A stretch of DNA of 64,000 nt from Vandiemenella viatica (lineage: Eukaryota; Arthropoda; Insecta; Orthoptera; Morabidae): NCBI GenBank assembly GCA_031002005.1, contig JARYHS010013630.1, forward strand, positions 25,821,112 to 25,885,111, written 5' to 3'. The position numbers were made by a program, and so were the translations under genes. Positions 44,326 to 53,430 of this stretch are shown here, in pieces (position 1 is the first letter of the stretch; each line of letters opens with the position of its first letter). The notes beneath the pieces were generated by a model, which was not told the DNA's origin, made no database searches, and worked only from the letters and a program-made list of their open reading frames with translations.

Positions 44326-44596
44326 TTAAAGGCTCATTCACATCTACAGACACCGTACGTGTCAGTCATGTATCGGCACAGACAAAAAAACATGATTACA
44401 TACATTATATATAGGCGTATCCAATCCACCGCGCGTGAACGGAGCGTGTCCGTACGCACACGAGCCGGCACCAACCAGCATTGTCGGAAAGAATGTTTTG
44501 TCTGTGCCAGCACGTGTCTGAGCATGTTTCTGGTTGTCTGTGCGGTTAGTATGAACACGACAACGTAACAGCTCAGACAGCGTAGTACTTGATAAG

Positions 44597-44782
44597 ATGA
44601 ACAACGAAAAATTAATTGAATTAGTTAGAGAATATAAATTTCTATACGACTTGAGTGACAGAAGATATAGTGACAATAAATGGGTAGATGATGCATGGAA
44701 GGAAATAGCAAAAAAGCTCCAAGGTAAGCAGGTATTTATTGATGAAAATAATTATAACAATTTGTTTACATTGCTTCTGTAA
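44597..44782 (+). pseudogene. MADF-domain protein, N-terminal part
   Basis: An ATG-initiated 61-codon ORF, MNNEKLIELVREYKFLYD, continues with RRYSDNKWVDDAWKEIAKKL. It matches the MADF domain: hydrophobic LIELV, LYD after the first helix, YSDN, and the AWKEIAKKL helix. MADF domains bind DNA and are related to Myb/SANT. The stop at 44782 falls soon after the predicted third helix, and the sequence then passes into the minus-strand transposase piece, so the full protein is lost. As it stands it could still encode a small DNA-binding peptide. Confidence 0.65.
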
Positions 44783-45077
44783 ATGACTCAAAATACAAAC
44801 CAAGTTTGTCTCTGACATCAAAAGCGGTAGATTTACTAGTCCCGCCTTGCCTTGGCAATTTACTCAAATTACTAACGGCTGTATTTTCACCAACATGGAT
44901 ACGGTTATATTTTTTGAAGTTGTGTAGAATACATATAGTCAATATTACTTTAACAGCATTTTCGGTTTGAGCTGGATTTTTCTGTTGTACAAACGGAGCT
45001 TCTGGATAACCTGATTCTTCTTCTTCCAGTAAAATTGCTACTATAGCTAGTTCTTCCATTAAAAAATTTGGGAACAT
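44766..45077 (-). pseudogene. Harbinger-like transposase C-terminus
   Basis: A 103-codon minus-strand ORF contains ENAVKVILTICILHNF followed by a linker and STAFDVRDKLGLYFES. ILHNF and the terminal VRDKLxxYF are typical of the C-terminal part of PIF/Harbinger (DDE_Tnp_4) transposases. The DDE residues lie upstream and are absent. It overlaps the end of the MADF ORF by 17 bases in opposite orientation. Confidence 0.6.
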
Positions 45078-45279
45078 TTTAGAATTAGTTACATGCGTGC
45101 ACTTTCTAGTTTGTCTGACGACGTCTGAGGGTGTACTGTCCTATACAACTTATGTCTGTGCCGTGTCTGACACGTTACGTGCTGTACACAATACGTGACA
45201 AAAATCACTCAGCAGCAAAACCCCTCAGTTACCACAAGCTCCATCACAATTAAAATTAATAATAATAAAGTGGCAGCTG

Positions 45280-45580
45280 CTCGTGCAGGGTGGCTTCACG
45301 CAGAGACCGTGCCTGGATAGTTTGCCGCGCACGGCCTCGTACATGCCTCGCACATGCCTCGCGCGGCAGCCGCGCACAGTCGACACGCAGCCTGAGCGCG
45401 CCGTGTGTGTTGTCAGGATGGGAGAGAAGCCTCAGGCGGGGGCGCCCCGACAGAAGCCGGTGTGGCGCACGGGCCTGGCGCCGTACAGCCGCCCCGTGGT
45501 GCCCGCAGCCTGCCCCAGGACCTGCTCCAGGCACAGGAGGGCCTCCTCGCCGGCGCCAGCCAAGGTAAGTCGCGCCACAC
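45280..45580 (+). promoter_or_regulatory. CpG-rich island
   Basis: About 300 bp of very high G+C and many CpG (CCGCGCACGGCC, CTCGCGCGGCAGCCGCGCAC) stand out sharply from the AT-rich surroundings on both sides. Unmethylated CpG-rich segments in insects often mark conserved coding exons. It contains the candidate exon at 45418-45564. Confidence 0.55.
45418..45564 (+). CDS. Candidate host-gene coding exon, function unknown
   Basis: An ATG at 45418 with A at -3 and G at +4 opens 49 codons starting MGEKPQAGAPRQKPVWRTG and rich in Pro, Arg and Ala. The frame reaches CCAAG|GTAAGT, a perfect 5' splice site at 45565, with the exon ending exactly on a codon boundary (phase 0). The sequence before the ATG, GTGTGTGTTGTCAG, could be a 3' splice site, so it may be an internal exon. 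The frame is also open upstream to about 45283. No domain is recognised, and low-complexity Arg/Pro composition can result from GC-rich DNA alone. The opposite-strand ORF 45594-45256 is a GC-driven shadow. The downstream exon would lie beyond the repeats or outside the window. Confidence 0.45.
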
Positions 45581-46809
45581 CTAATCAAAACCAAGTGCTT
45601 CCAGCCGTAACAATGTCTTTACACGATGTCTCGATGCCATGTTTCAGGTAAAGTTCTGATCACACCAGAAGACCGTAACTTCATAGCGCCGTTGCAATGT
45701 CAGCCCGCCAGCGCGCAGCCGTTGCCATAGTAGCCAATCAACAACGCGCGCTGTGGAGTTCCCGTCTTCTTGCCTCGTGAGAATGTAACATACTGATGGC
45801 AACGTAGGGTTTGGCCGCCGAAATATCGTGTGAAAACATCATTTCCAAGAACATCACATTAATTACGAAAGCTAACCAATTTAAGTAAAAACAGCAAGTG
45901 ATAGGTCGGAAAATTGCAATGTTTAATCTACAATTGGATACGTTTTATATGATCCATAGACCAATAATTTTCTACCTGCATTAGTATAGGAAACGCCATC
46001 TTTTTATGTGACGTGCTGGCTATTTTGTAGGAGCACTGCCTTATCTTTGTCTAAAAGCAATGCAAGTGTTGCTGCTGGTATCACAGTTCAGTATCATCAT
46101 CTTTCGTTTGCGAAAGATTCGTCTGTGAATGAACGATGAAAAATTATCAATTATTTTAGAATTTGTAAGAGGCCGGAAATCTTACAAATTGTACATAATC
46201 GACAGCTGATTCAAAATTGTATGCTGGATTCAACGTAAGAACAAATGTTAATTTTTTAGCTTTCGTACTATATGTTATTGCTACGGTGCGAAATAGCAAG
46301 TTCGATCTTTGAAACAATATAAGTCGGTAGTATTCCTAGGAATCTGTATTGGCCAGTCTGTGTTAAGCGGGAGCTAATACGGATTGCGCTACGCAGTGAA
46401 AGCAAAATGATTGGCTTCCAGCTTATTACGAGCGTTTAAAAATATTCACATGGGAAGTATTCTTTCACGAATGCAAGTAACGAGTTATATCGGCTATGCC
46501 GTATCAAAAGTGGAACTGGGCTTATTGCAGTACATAAGTGCCTGATGCCTTTCGGAGGAGTAGCTCTGAAATAAATATTTGACGAAATAATTTTCTTCAC
46601 TTTTTTTTCTTCGGGGTCATAAAAGGTCACTCCAACAAATAAATGAAGTTTTATCGGTATGCGGTATACTGGTTCGTGAGCGGCAGTGCGGTTTACGCTC
46701 GCAGCAGGTGACAGTGGCGCCGTGTTCAGAACGCATTTATTACATAACTACAGAAACCAGTGGTGAGGACTGTGGTCAGCCTTTGCGGTCGTTTTCTGAA
46801 TCATTAATA
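45581..46809. other. Unassigned sequence (possible intron of the 45.4-kb exon)
   Basis: It contains no recognised repeat family. If the exon is real, this is the start of its first or next intron. The ORF at 46436-46630 minus has no motif. Confidence 0.3.
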
Positions 46810-46817
46810 ATCTAGTG

Positions 46818-46886
46818 CAGGTTTGTCAGACATATAGTTCCACGCACCCCTTTTAAATTTCCAAGAGATAGGCGAACTCCCTTAAA

Positions 46887-46925
<39 letters not shown>

Positions 46926-47151
46926 AGGAATCTTATATAACAAAAGTAATACAGTCACAAAGAGCAGTAAGTCCTTAATTAATGTGATGGATGGTCTTGT
47001 TTCTTGTAGCAAGATGAGTCGATTTTAGTAGCAATTTTTCTAATTTTCAATCTCAATTCACCATCGTGCGTGTTGCACGCTCGAGACAGCTAGCCAGCCT
47101 ATAACATAAATCTTGTTGTGAATCCTCACGTATCCCACTTTGAGAAACCCG
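46818..47151 (-). mobile_element. hAT MITE, copy 2
   Basis: A perfect 8-bp duplication ATCTAGTG flanks it (46810-46817 and 47152-47159). The ends are CAGGTTTGTC and, inverted, CGGGTTTCTC. The reverse complement aligns throughout with 6602-6948 (TTTCTCAAAGTGGGATA, GACAAGATTTAKGTTAT, CTTTGTGACTGTATTAC). A T29 run at 46891-46919 expands its A-rich tract. Confidence 0.88.
46891..46919. repeat. T29 homopolymer
   Basis: Twenty-nine consecutive T within the hAT MITE; polymerase slippage or assembly error is likely. Confidence 0.9.
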
Positions 47152-47220
47152 ATCTAGTGGAATACTGTAACTGTCCGCAGTTTACCCCATCAAAAATTAT
47201 ACAACACAACAAATTATGGA

Positions 47221-47612
47221 GCGTGCATAAACTACGCGGCGCGGTCTATGGGGGAGGGGGGGGAGGTGGAGATGGGGAGGGGGGCTGGGCTGGCTGGGCT
47301 AGCTGGGGAGAGGGTCCGAGCCAAGCCACGTAGCATTATATTAATATTATCTGTCACAGTTAAAATAAGGTGCAGAACACACAACAGCTTGTGAATTTTC
47401 ATATCAGTCATTTAATTATCTTCGTAAGTAATTTACGATAGTCTCACTAGAGAAAACAGTGTAAAATGTTTTCTGGAATCAATAGGAAAAAAAAGCTACG
47501 TGCGACACGAGGAAAGGGGGAAGGGTAGAGGCAAAATCCACGTTGGGCTACGGGAAGGGAAGGGGGGGGGGAATCACACTGGGTCAAAATGGAGCTACGT
47601 AGTTTACAGACA
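47221..47612 (+). mobile_element. MITE, full copy of the 2.5-kb family
   Basis: The ends GCGTGCATAAACTACG and (reverse complement of right end) GTGTCTGTAAACTACG are inverted repeats. G-rich tracts lie next to both ends. The inverted homologue is 2483-2776. The ORF 47118-47333 with poly-glycine comes from the G-rich tract and is not a gene. Confidence 0.65.
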
Positions 47613-48110
47613 CACAGTACACACGATACAGATTTTCCCTTTAGTACATAAATAGTTAAAACTCAAGCAGTACCGACTAAACGTTGGAAAAAACAGCGAA
47701 TACTTTTGTGGCGATCTTTGACCCTAAGGGGATCTGATGATCCAAGAAATTACAGTTATGTTTACTGACCATTTCATTAATGAAAATACCTCATGCCTGA
47801 ATTCTACAGCGTTCTACCAAAGCAAATTATCATGTATCTTTGTTGGCCGGGAGATCAGGAAGGATTGTTCGGCAGCCAGATGACAGAATTTTCGATTCGT
47901 CGCGCAATGAGTCTGTTAGTCGTGGCTGACTAAATTAATGTGGTAATGCTACAGACTGTAGGCGACTTACCACTTAATGTGGAATCCGAATCACGGAAGC
48001 GTTTTGACGTACTGTGCATTACACAGCAAGCTGTGCCAGAGGTGAATGTCGGGTTAAACGTCTATAAACATCCCAGCCGAACCGGGGACCATTCGATCTC
48101 CAGTCAGACG
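47613..48110. other. Unassigned sequence
   Basis: A tRNA-like minus-strand GGTCTGGAGATCGAATGG word lies near 48080-48100, without a paired A box. Nothing else was recognised. Confidence 0.3.
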
Positions 48111-48114
48111 CCTT

Positions 48115-48605
48115 AAACACAGAACCAACAGATCGAAAAATAGGTTGTTTGCAGATGACATAATGCTACATAATAGGATGAAAACGGTAGAGGACTGTCA
48201 ACAGCTGTAGGGTGACCTGAACAGTGCACAGGATATCTAGCTGGGTTGGTAAACATGGGATGAAGATAAATGCAAATAAGAGTCAGCTTATTAGGAACAA
48301 TATAAAAAACTAAAGGTTGATTATGATTAGTATAAAATGGGCAAAGAATTACTCGTTGAAGACTTGAAATGTTAAATATCTTGTCATTACATTTGATAAC
48401 AAGCTTAACTGGACAGGACACATTGGACAGGTAGTAGGAAAAAGGTTTCAAAATCCTTCACTTGTTGGAGAGAGTAATGAGGATATGTACCAGAGAAGTA
48501 AAGGAATTGGATTACAAAACTTTGGCCAGACCATTGCTTGAATATGATAGTGTAGTATGGTGCACACATTTTGAGTATCAAATACATTCTCAGTCAATGT
48601 AAAAT
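48115..48605 (+). mobile_element. CR1/Jockey-like LINE fragment with RT catalytic box
   Basis: The plus strand reads RLFADDIMLHNRMKTVEDCQ across 48135-48200: FADD is the catalytic aspartate pair of reverse transcriptase. Later, KYLVITFDNKLNWTGHIGQVV (with a shift) matches the thumb block. Stops (UAG, UGA) and shifts are frequent. The 3' continuation is interrupted or replaced by the inverted-repeat element at 48650; LINE-like tail sequence appears again at 50420-50540. Confidence 0.75.
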
Positions 48606-49189
48606 GGGCAGCGGATCAATGAGTAGCGCCATGCAGAAAACAAAATATACAGGGTGAGTTTTTTATCTTGAGACAACTAAATATCTCGAAAACTACAAAT
48701 CCGATCAAAAAAAGTGGGTAATAAAAATTGTTCGTCTCGACGGGGGACATCCGATGATACCAAATTTGACTCCCCACCCCCACCCCCTAGGGGTGGGGGA
48801 AGGGGGAGAAAAAAAACTTAAATAGGAACCCCCATTTTTTATTGCAGATTCTGATTCCCCGGAAAAAACTACCCCTATTTCACCCCCAATTCGAGTCATT
48901 TTGGTCGATAGATGGCGCTGCAATCGACAAAAATCAAAATAAGCAAAAATTCATTTAAAAATGAGGATATCTCGTGAAATACACATCAGATCAGCAAAAT
49001 ACAAGTTAATGTGATTGATATTTTTCAAAAACTATTCAATAACACCACCCACCTCCAAACTTGAGGGATGGGAATGGACATTATTTCAAAATGCACTGAT
49101 GCAAATTCTTTAGCAGATAGCGAAAGTCAAACATTACTTTTTGCGTTACCCAGGAACAACGACGTGGACGTAGTAATTTTCTGTTCCCT

Positions 49190-49433
49190 TTGGGGTGCTA
49201 GATTTAGGTGAGTCCCCTCGCCTCTCACCATCGGGGTGCTTGTTTTTGGTGAGTCCCCTCGCCTCTCACCATCGGGGTGCTTGTTTTTGGTGAGTCCCCT
49301 CGCCTCTCACCATCGGGGTGCTTGTTTTTGGTGAGTCCCCTCGCCTCTCACCATCGGGGTGCTTGTTTTTGGTGAGTCCCCTCGCCTCTCACCATCGGGG
49401 TGCTTGTTTTTGGTGAGTCCCCTCGCCTCTCAC
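49190..49433. repeat. 41-bp minisatellite, about six units
   Basis: TCGGGGTGCTTG starts at 49231, 49272, 49313, 49354 and 49395, an exact 41-base step; a diverged first unit starts near 49190 and a partial last one ends at 49433. Each unit contains GGTGAG and CTCACC, a 6-bp inverted repeat around CCCCTCGCC. Internal units are identical. The period is not a multiple of three, so it is not coding. Confidence 0.95.
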
Positions 49434-49439
49434 GTGTTT

Positions 49440-49707
49440 GTTTCTAACAACAATTCTAAAGCAAGTGCTCGAAAATATCACCACCGACATCGATGCATTT
49501 ATTTACCCGCTCTTGGAATGATTCGACGCAACTAAGAAGCATATCCGGCGTGATTTTTTGACAAGCGTTGGTAATTCGTTCAATCATGTTTTCAGGCGTT
49601 GTTGGCACTTCACTGTAAACTTCATTCTTCAAGTATCCCCATAAAAAAAAATCAGGCGAAGTGAGATCTGGTGATATTTTGAAATAATGTCCATTCCCAT
49701 CCCTCAA
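49440..49707 (-). pseudogene. Mariner-like transposase, C-terminal fragment
   Basis: The minus-strand ORF ending at 49456 reads ISPDLTSPDFFLWGYLKNEV, then VPTTPENMIERITNACQKIT and VNKCIDVGGDIFEHLL. The SPDL-PxDFFLWG block with the third catalytic Asp is the same type as in the DD41D element at 13538. Its first ten residues come from the inverted arm, so the arm junction (49676) cut the gene. Only the last quarter of the protein remains. Confidence 0.8.
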
Positions 49708-50118
49708 GTTTGGAGGTGGGTGGTGTTATTGAATAGTTTTTGAAAAATATCAATCACATTAACTTGTATTTTGCTGATCTGATGTGTATTTCACGAGATA
49801 TCCTCATTTTTAAATGAATTTTTGCTTATTTTGATTTTTGTCGATTACAGCGCCATCTATCGACCAAAATGACTCGAATTGGGGGTGAAATAGGGGTAGT
49901 TTTTTCCGGGGAATCAGAATCTGCAATAAAAAATGGGGGTTCCTATTTAAGTTTTTTTTCTCCCCCTTCCCCCACCCCTAGGGGGTGGGGGTGGGGAGTC
50001 AAATTTGGTATCATCGGATGTCCCCCGTCGAGACGAACAATTTTTATTACCCACTTTTTTTGATCGGATTTGTAGTTTTCGAGATATTTAGTTGTCTCAA
50101 GATAAAAAACTCACCCTG

Positions 50119-50419
50119 TATAATAAATTCTCATTTTTAAAAGTAAAAACCTTGTAATCTATTCTTCTACAGGAACATGAAAATAATTTAATTGAAAAAA
50201 AAATAATTTCCCAATGGTGCGGTGAGTGCGTCGAAACAATTTATTCTCTCTACATGAAAGCAACAGTACTAGATAAAATAAATGATGTATAATTGAGCAT
50301 GTTTTGATGTACCAGTATAGCAAATATAAGTGTTCGGTCATATTTGTCATTTTTAGGTCATATTTACCCCTTTTTAAGGTCGTAATTGCATGCACATTTC
50401 TCTAATTTTTTTGGCCATA
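50119..50419. other. Unassigned AT-rich sequence
   Basis: Nothing recognised; it may be the original flank of the LINE into which the 48650 element inserted. Confidence 0.3.
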
Positions 50420-50560
50420 AGGATCCGAACGTTACTGATGAATAATTTTCCCAAAACGCAGAATGAATTTAGAATTAAAATTCGTAAATGAGAAAAGTAG
50501 ACGAGTGGAGAAATTTAATGCTTAAAGTACGTAAGATAATAACAATAATAATAAAGGCGT
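50420..50560 (+). mobile_element. LINE 3' tail fragment
   Basis: TGATGAATAATTTTCCCAAAACGC followed by GAATTTAGAATTAAAATTCGTA parallels 38870-38920 (TGATGAATAATTTACC, AAAACGC, GAATTTAAAATTAAAATTTG). It ends in an ATAATAATAA tail at about 50550. Confidence 0.55.
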
Positions 50561-51235
50561 AATTCAACTCACTTCGCCGCGATATGATTGGTCGCTGGCC
50601 GGCCGGACGTCTCTGCTGTCTATGTTTTGCTTGACGGCGGGAAGCGAGCTCAACTGGCGGACGCCGTCCAGTTTGATTGTATTGTAACTTCGGTTAACGT
50701 CGTAATGAATTAGCTTCTGCTCTCTGCGGTTCGCACCGTGTAGTCGGCGGCTGACATTCAGTAAATCCATTTCCGCTAATTAAGCAAAAAAACAAATGAC
50801 ACAAGTTCCACAGGGCGATTATTGCCAGTATAATAATAAAGTCATTAGTCGAGCTGTTATTCATGGCTTGCGTGACTGGAGCAGAGATAATCAGCTACGG
50901 AGTGTAACAATTAAATAATTAACTATTCATCACGCTGACAATTGTACTGCTCCCAGGCTTTCAATCCCGACAGACATCTAACATTAATTGCAAGGCTACT
51001 GTTTGACGCCGGAGGAGCAATAATTACTAAAACTGGAGAACAAGGCATAAGCAACTAATGGAATGAGGCAGCTTTGGATTTTATTTTCACCATTCAACAT
51101 ACCAATTAGAACAACTTTATAAGCTCTACGTTATTTTACCAATTCGTCCTTTAGGGAATTAACGATGATTTCCCTTACTCACTTCGTTCTCCAATTTACT
51201 GATTTGTTGGTCGCCAGGAGAGTTTTGTTTGAACC
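50561..51235. other. Unassigned sequence
   Basis: A GC-richer patch at 50570-50770 has a minus ORF (50770-50564) without a recognised domain. The remainder is AT-rich. Confidence 0.3.
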
Positions 51236-51239
51236 ATAG

Positions 51240-52200
51240 GTTACTGATTAATACTGTTCCTGACTGAATTAAATAGTTCTACTAAATAACATCACTGACG
51301 AATCGCTTTTCAATTCAGTATTTATTTTTCTGTGAATTCTAAGATAACATAAGGCGTCAGTGTTCGCCAAAGATACTAAAGCACAAACATACAAATATTC
51401 CAGCGATTAAACTCACAAACAAAAATTCTAACAACGACTAACAACTGAAAATTGCCAATCAACTCCGCTCGGTATCTCCTCGCGTTTAAATAAGCACTAC
51501 AGAAGTATCCAAAATAACATAAAGAAAGGCGATCGATGTTTCTCGAACGCCGACGATGCAGCAAACAATCAAAACCACATTAAAACAATCAGAATTAATA
51601 CAAAATCTTTTTTTTTTTTACTTATGGCTTTATGCCTCATCGACAACGAGGTCATTAGAGGCGGGATGGGAGTGGGGACAAGGAACGGGAAGGAATTCCG
51701 CCATGGCTTTCGAAGAAAGCATTCACGCATTTGCCTGGAGCGATTTGCGTAAAACACAAATGTGGATGCCCGGACGGGGATTCGAACCGGCGTCCTCCCG
51801 AATGCGAAGCCAGAGCACTAAAATACAAAATCATTCACAATCATCATGAAACAGACGGAAATGAAACTTGAAGATGTTTACAGGTATTTACATACAACAT
51901 TATCAATATAAACCAGTCCAAACAGTTCAGAATTGTCCTCCACACATCGTGACTCACACCAACACAGTTACAAACCTTTAATTAATGTTTCATACATGAT
52001 ACTGTCCTTGATCGTATTACATATCATTTACACAGTTTCTCTGCACAAAAAAACGTTCATTTACGTGACAAATATACAAAAATTTACAGTTAATAACGTA
52101 AAAAATATACAAGTCCATAATTAATCAACTCCCATTTTGCCATACGTAATCCTTGTAATACAATTTCACAAAAGGGGTGGTTTCGAGGTCTGTTATAAAA
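51240..52200 (+). repeat. Duplicated block, copy A (contains a SINE)
   Basis: It aligns with 52800-53430 in the same orientation: GACGAATCRCTTT, ACAAATATTCCAGCGATTAA-ACTCACA, then ATTGTCCTCS-ACA, CATAATTAATCAACTCCCA and the final GGTGGTTTCGAGGTCTGTTA. Copy A is longer because of the SINE at 51608-51821. The two copies have diverged considerably. Confidence 0.75.
51608..51821 (-). mobile_element. tRNA-derived SINE (family I) with 11-bp target duplication
   Basis: AATACAAAATC flanks it on both sides (51597-51607 and 51822-51832). On the minus strand: head, B box GGTTCGAATCCCCG, body with GGATGCCCGG complement words and GCCATGGCGGAATTCC, then ATGACCTCGTTGTCGATGAG and an A tail (T10 on plus). 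Copy B of the duplicated block has the empty site. The ORFs 51556-51849 and 51569-51757 are SINE readings. Confidence 0.92.
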
Positions 52201-52232
52201 TGTTTGCGAAAATCGTGCTACTGTTTTGTATT

Positions 52233-52578
52233 ATTGACTGTGATGTGTGCACGTTCAGTGCAGTGTGCTGTTTGCGTTGTCAATGGATGAAAGATGAAGC
52301 AAGCGAGAGGTTGAAACCGGTTGTCAGCGCGTTCAGGCCTATTATTCCGAAAGAAACCAACAGACTGCCAAATATAACGGCCCCATCTGGCCGACGAATC
52401 ACCATCAACAATGTCGCATGTCCTCGTTTTATTAGCACTGAGGAGAGGTCCGATCTTTAACCCAGGACTTTGGTGCACAATCTGGTGATGAACCACCACC
52501 TCTGCTACCCTACAAGGACTTGAACCAGCTAACCTCGGGTCAGCGCCGGACACTGTCACAGTGCCGCAGCCAACAGGG
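52233..52578 (-). mobile_element. SINE-like repeat (family II), copy 3
   Basis: This is the uninterrupted copy: GACTGTGATGTGTGC, then CCAGGACTTTGGTGCACAAT, CTGGTGATGAACCACCACC and GGACTTGAACCAGCTAACC. Minus-strand B box GGTTCAAGTCC. It lies between the two duplicated blocks. Confidence 0.65.
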
Positions 52579-52799
52579 ACAACGCGTCGGGTATCCTGAT
52601 ATTATGACCTGTTTATTCATTTCTTTCTATGTTTTATTCCTAAGTTTCATTTTTAAGACGCTGCGTCTCAATTTAAGTCTGTAAAATATCGCCCAAAAAA
52701 GATGGATCCCTAAATCCTAATTGATGTGATTAAAAGGTATTTGATAATTACTATTTCAAGCTGTTCAATCTTGTCGCGGAAGCCGCGATAAGCATTTGG
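52579..52799. other. Spacer between duplicated blocks
   Basis: AT-rich, nothing recognised. Confidence 0.3.
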
Positions 52800-53430
52800 C
52801 TGTTTGAAGTAACTACTCCGACGAATCACTTTCCACTTATGTTTATTTTCCCGTGCGCCCTACAATACACAACAAGGCATCGTTTCCATCCAAACATACT
52901 AAGTACGAACATAAACAAATATTCCAGCGATTAAACTCACACAATTTCCAAAACTACCGACTGACAAATCAACTTTCAAGTTAATTCTCGTCTCTGCCGC
53001 TTGCTTATATAGACTCTTTAGAAACATCCAGAATTCTGACAATACTTTAACAATTATATCTATACGTAAATAATTAAAAATTGTGCAAAATTACTCACAA
53101 TTATTAGAAATCAACTTGAAATGAAAGTTAATTCTGTTTACATGCATTAACACTCAAAATATCAACATAAACCATCACAAACCATCGCAAATTGTCCTCG
53201 AAACATTGTAGCTTACATCAATAGTTACAATCAAAAACTTTTATTTAAAGTGTCATACATAAAAAAAATGTTCATTTGCATGGCGCATATACACAAATTG
53301 ACAGCTAAACACAAGAAAAATATACAAATCTATAATTAATCAACTCCCACCTTGCTATACATAGTTCTTAAAAAAAAATTTCATAAAGTGGTTGGGTTTC
53401 AGGGTTGTTATACGATTTCCAGCGTTGATG
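52800..53430 (+). repeat. Duplicated block, copy B (empty SINE site)
   Basis: It is homologous to 51240-52200. The position matching the SINE insertion (CAAAATTACTCACAATTATTA at about 53085) has no insertion, which fixes the SINE as later than the duplication or specific to copy A. Confidence 0.75.

Larger units (their letters stand above)
44330..45205 (+). mobile_element. PIF/Harbinger remnant carrying MADF and transposase pieces
   Basis: The left end GGCTCATTCACATCTACAGA resembles the 34617 element (AAAGGCCCATTCACA). CGTACGTGTCAG...GGCACAGACA at 44356-44388 reappears inverted at 45140-45180. Between them are two convergent coding pieces: a MADF-like ORF on plus and a transposase C-terminus on minus. 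Harbinger elements normally carry a transposase plus a separate Myb/SANT- or MADF-like DNA-binding protein, so this looks like a shortened element retaining one end of each gene. The right terminus is incomplete. Confidence 0.6.
48650..50118 (-). mobile_element. Mariner-like element with 443-bp inverted arms
   Basis: The arms 48650-49092 and 49676-50118 are near-perfect reverse complements (I noticed one substitution, in the GCGCTGYAATCGAC word). The ends are CAGGGTGAGTTTTTTATC, and TA flanks both sides (48648-48649 and 50119-50120), a TA target duplication. The core holds a minus-strand transposase fragment and a 41-bp minisatellite. ORFs at 48705-48923 and 49869-50063 are the same arm read from each side and are not genes. 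Near-identity of the arms points to recent insertion or continuing gene conversion. Confidence 0.92.

Noticed and set aside
45256..45594. Minus-strand Arg/Gly-rich ORF of 112 codons
   Set aside because: It is antisense to the better-supported exon and its openness follows from high G+C.
46812..47012. Poly-lysine protein, and likewise the lysine run at 41304-41322
   Set aside because: The runs are translations of T homopolymers inside transposons.
47118..47333. Glycine-rich protein
   Set aside because: The Gly run comes from a G-rich tract inside a MITE; there is no supporting start context or homology.
49190..49433. CRISPR array
   Set aside because: Units are contiguous without unique spacers, and the setting is a eukaryotic transposon.
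48705..50063. Two matching ORFs (48705-48923 minus, 49869-50063 plus) as a conserved small protein
   Set aside because: They are the two inverted arms of one transposon read from opposite ends; the similarity is DNA-level palindromy, not protein conservation.
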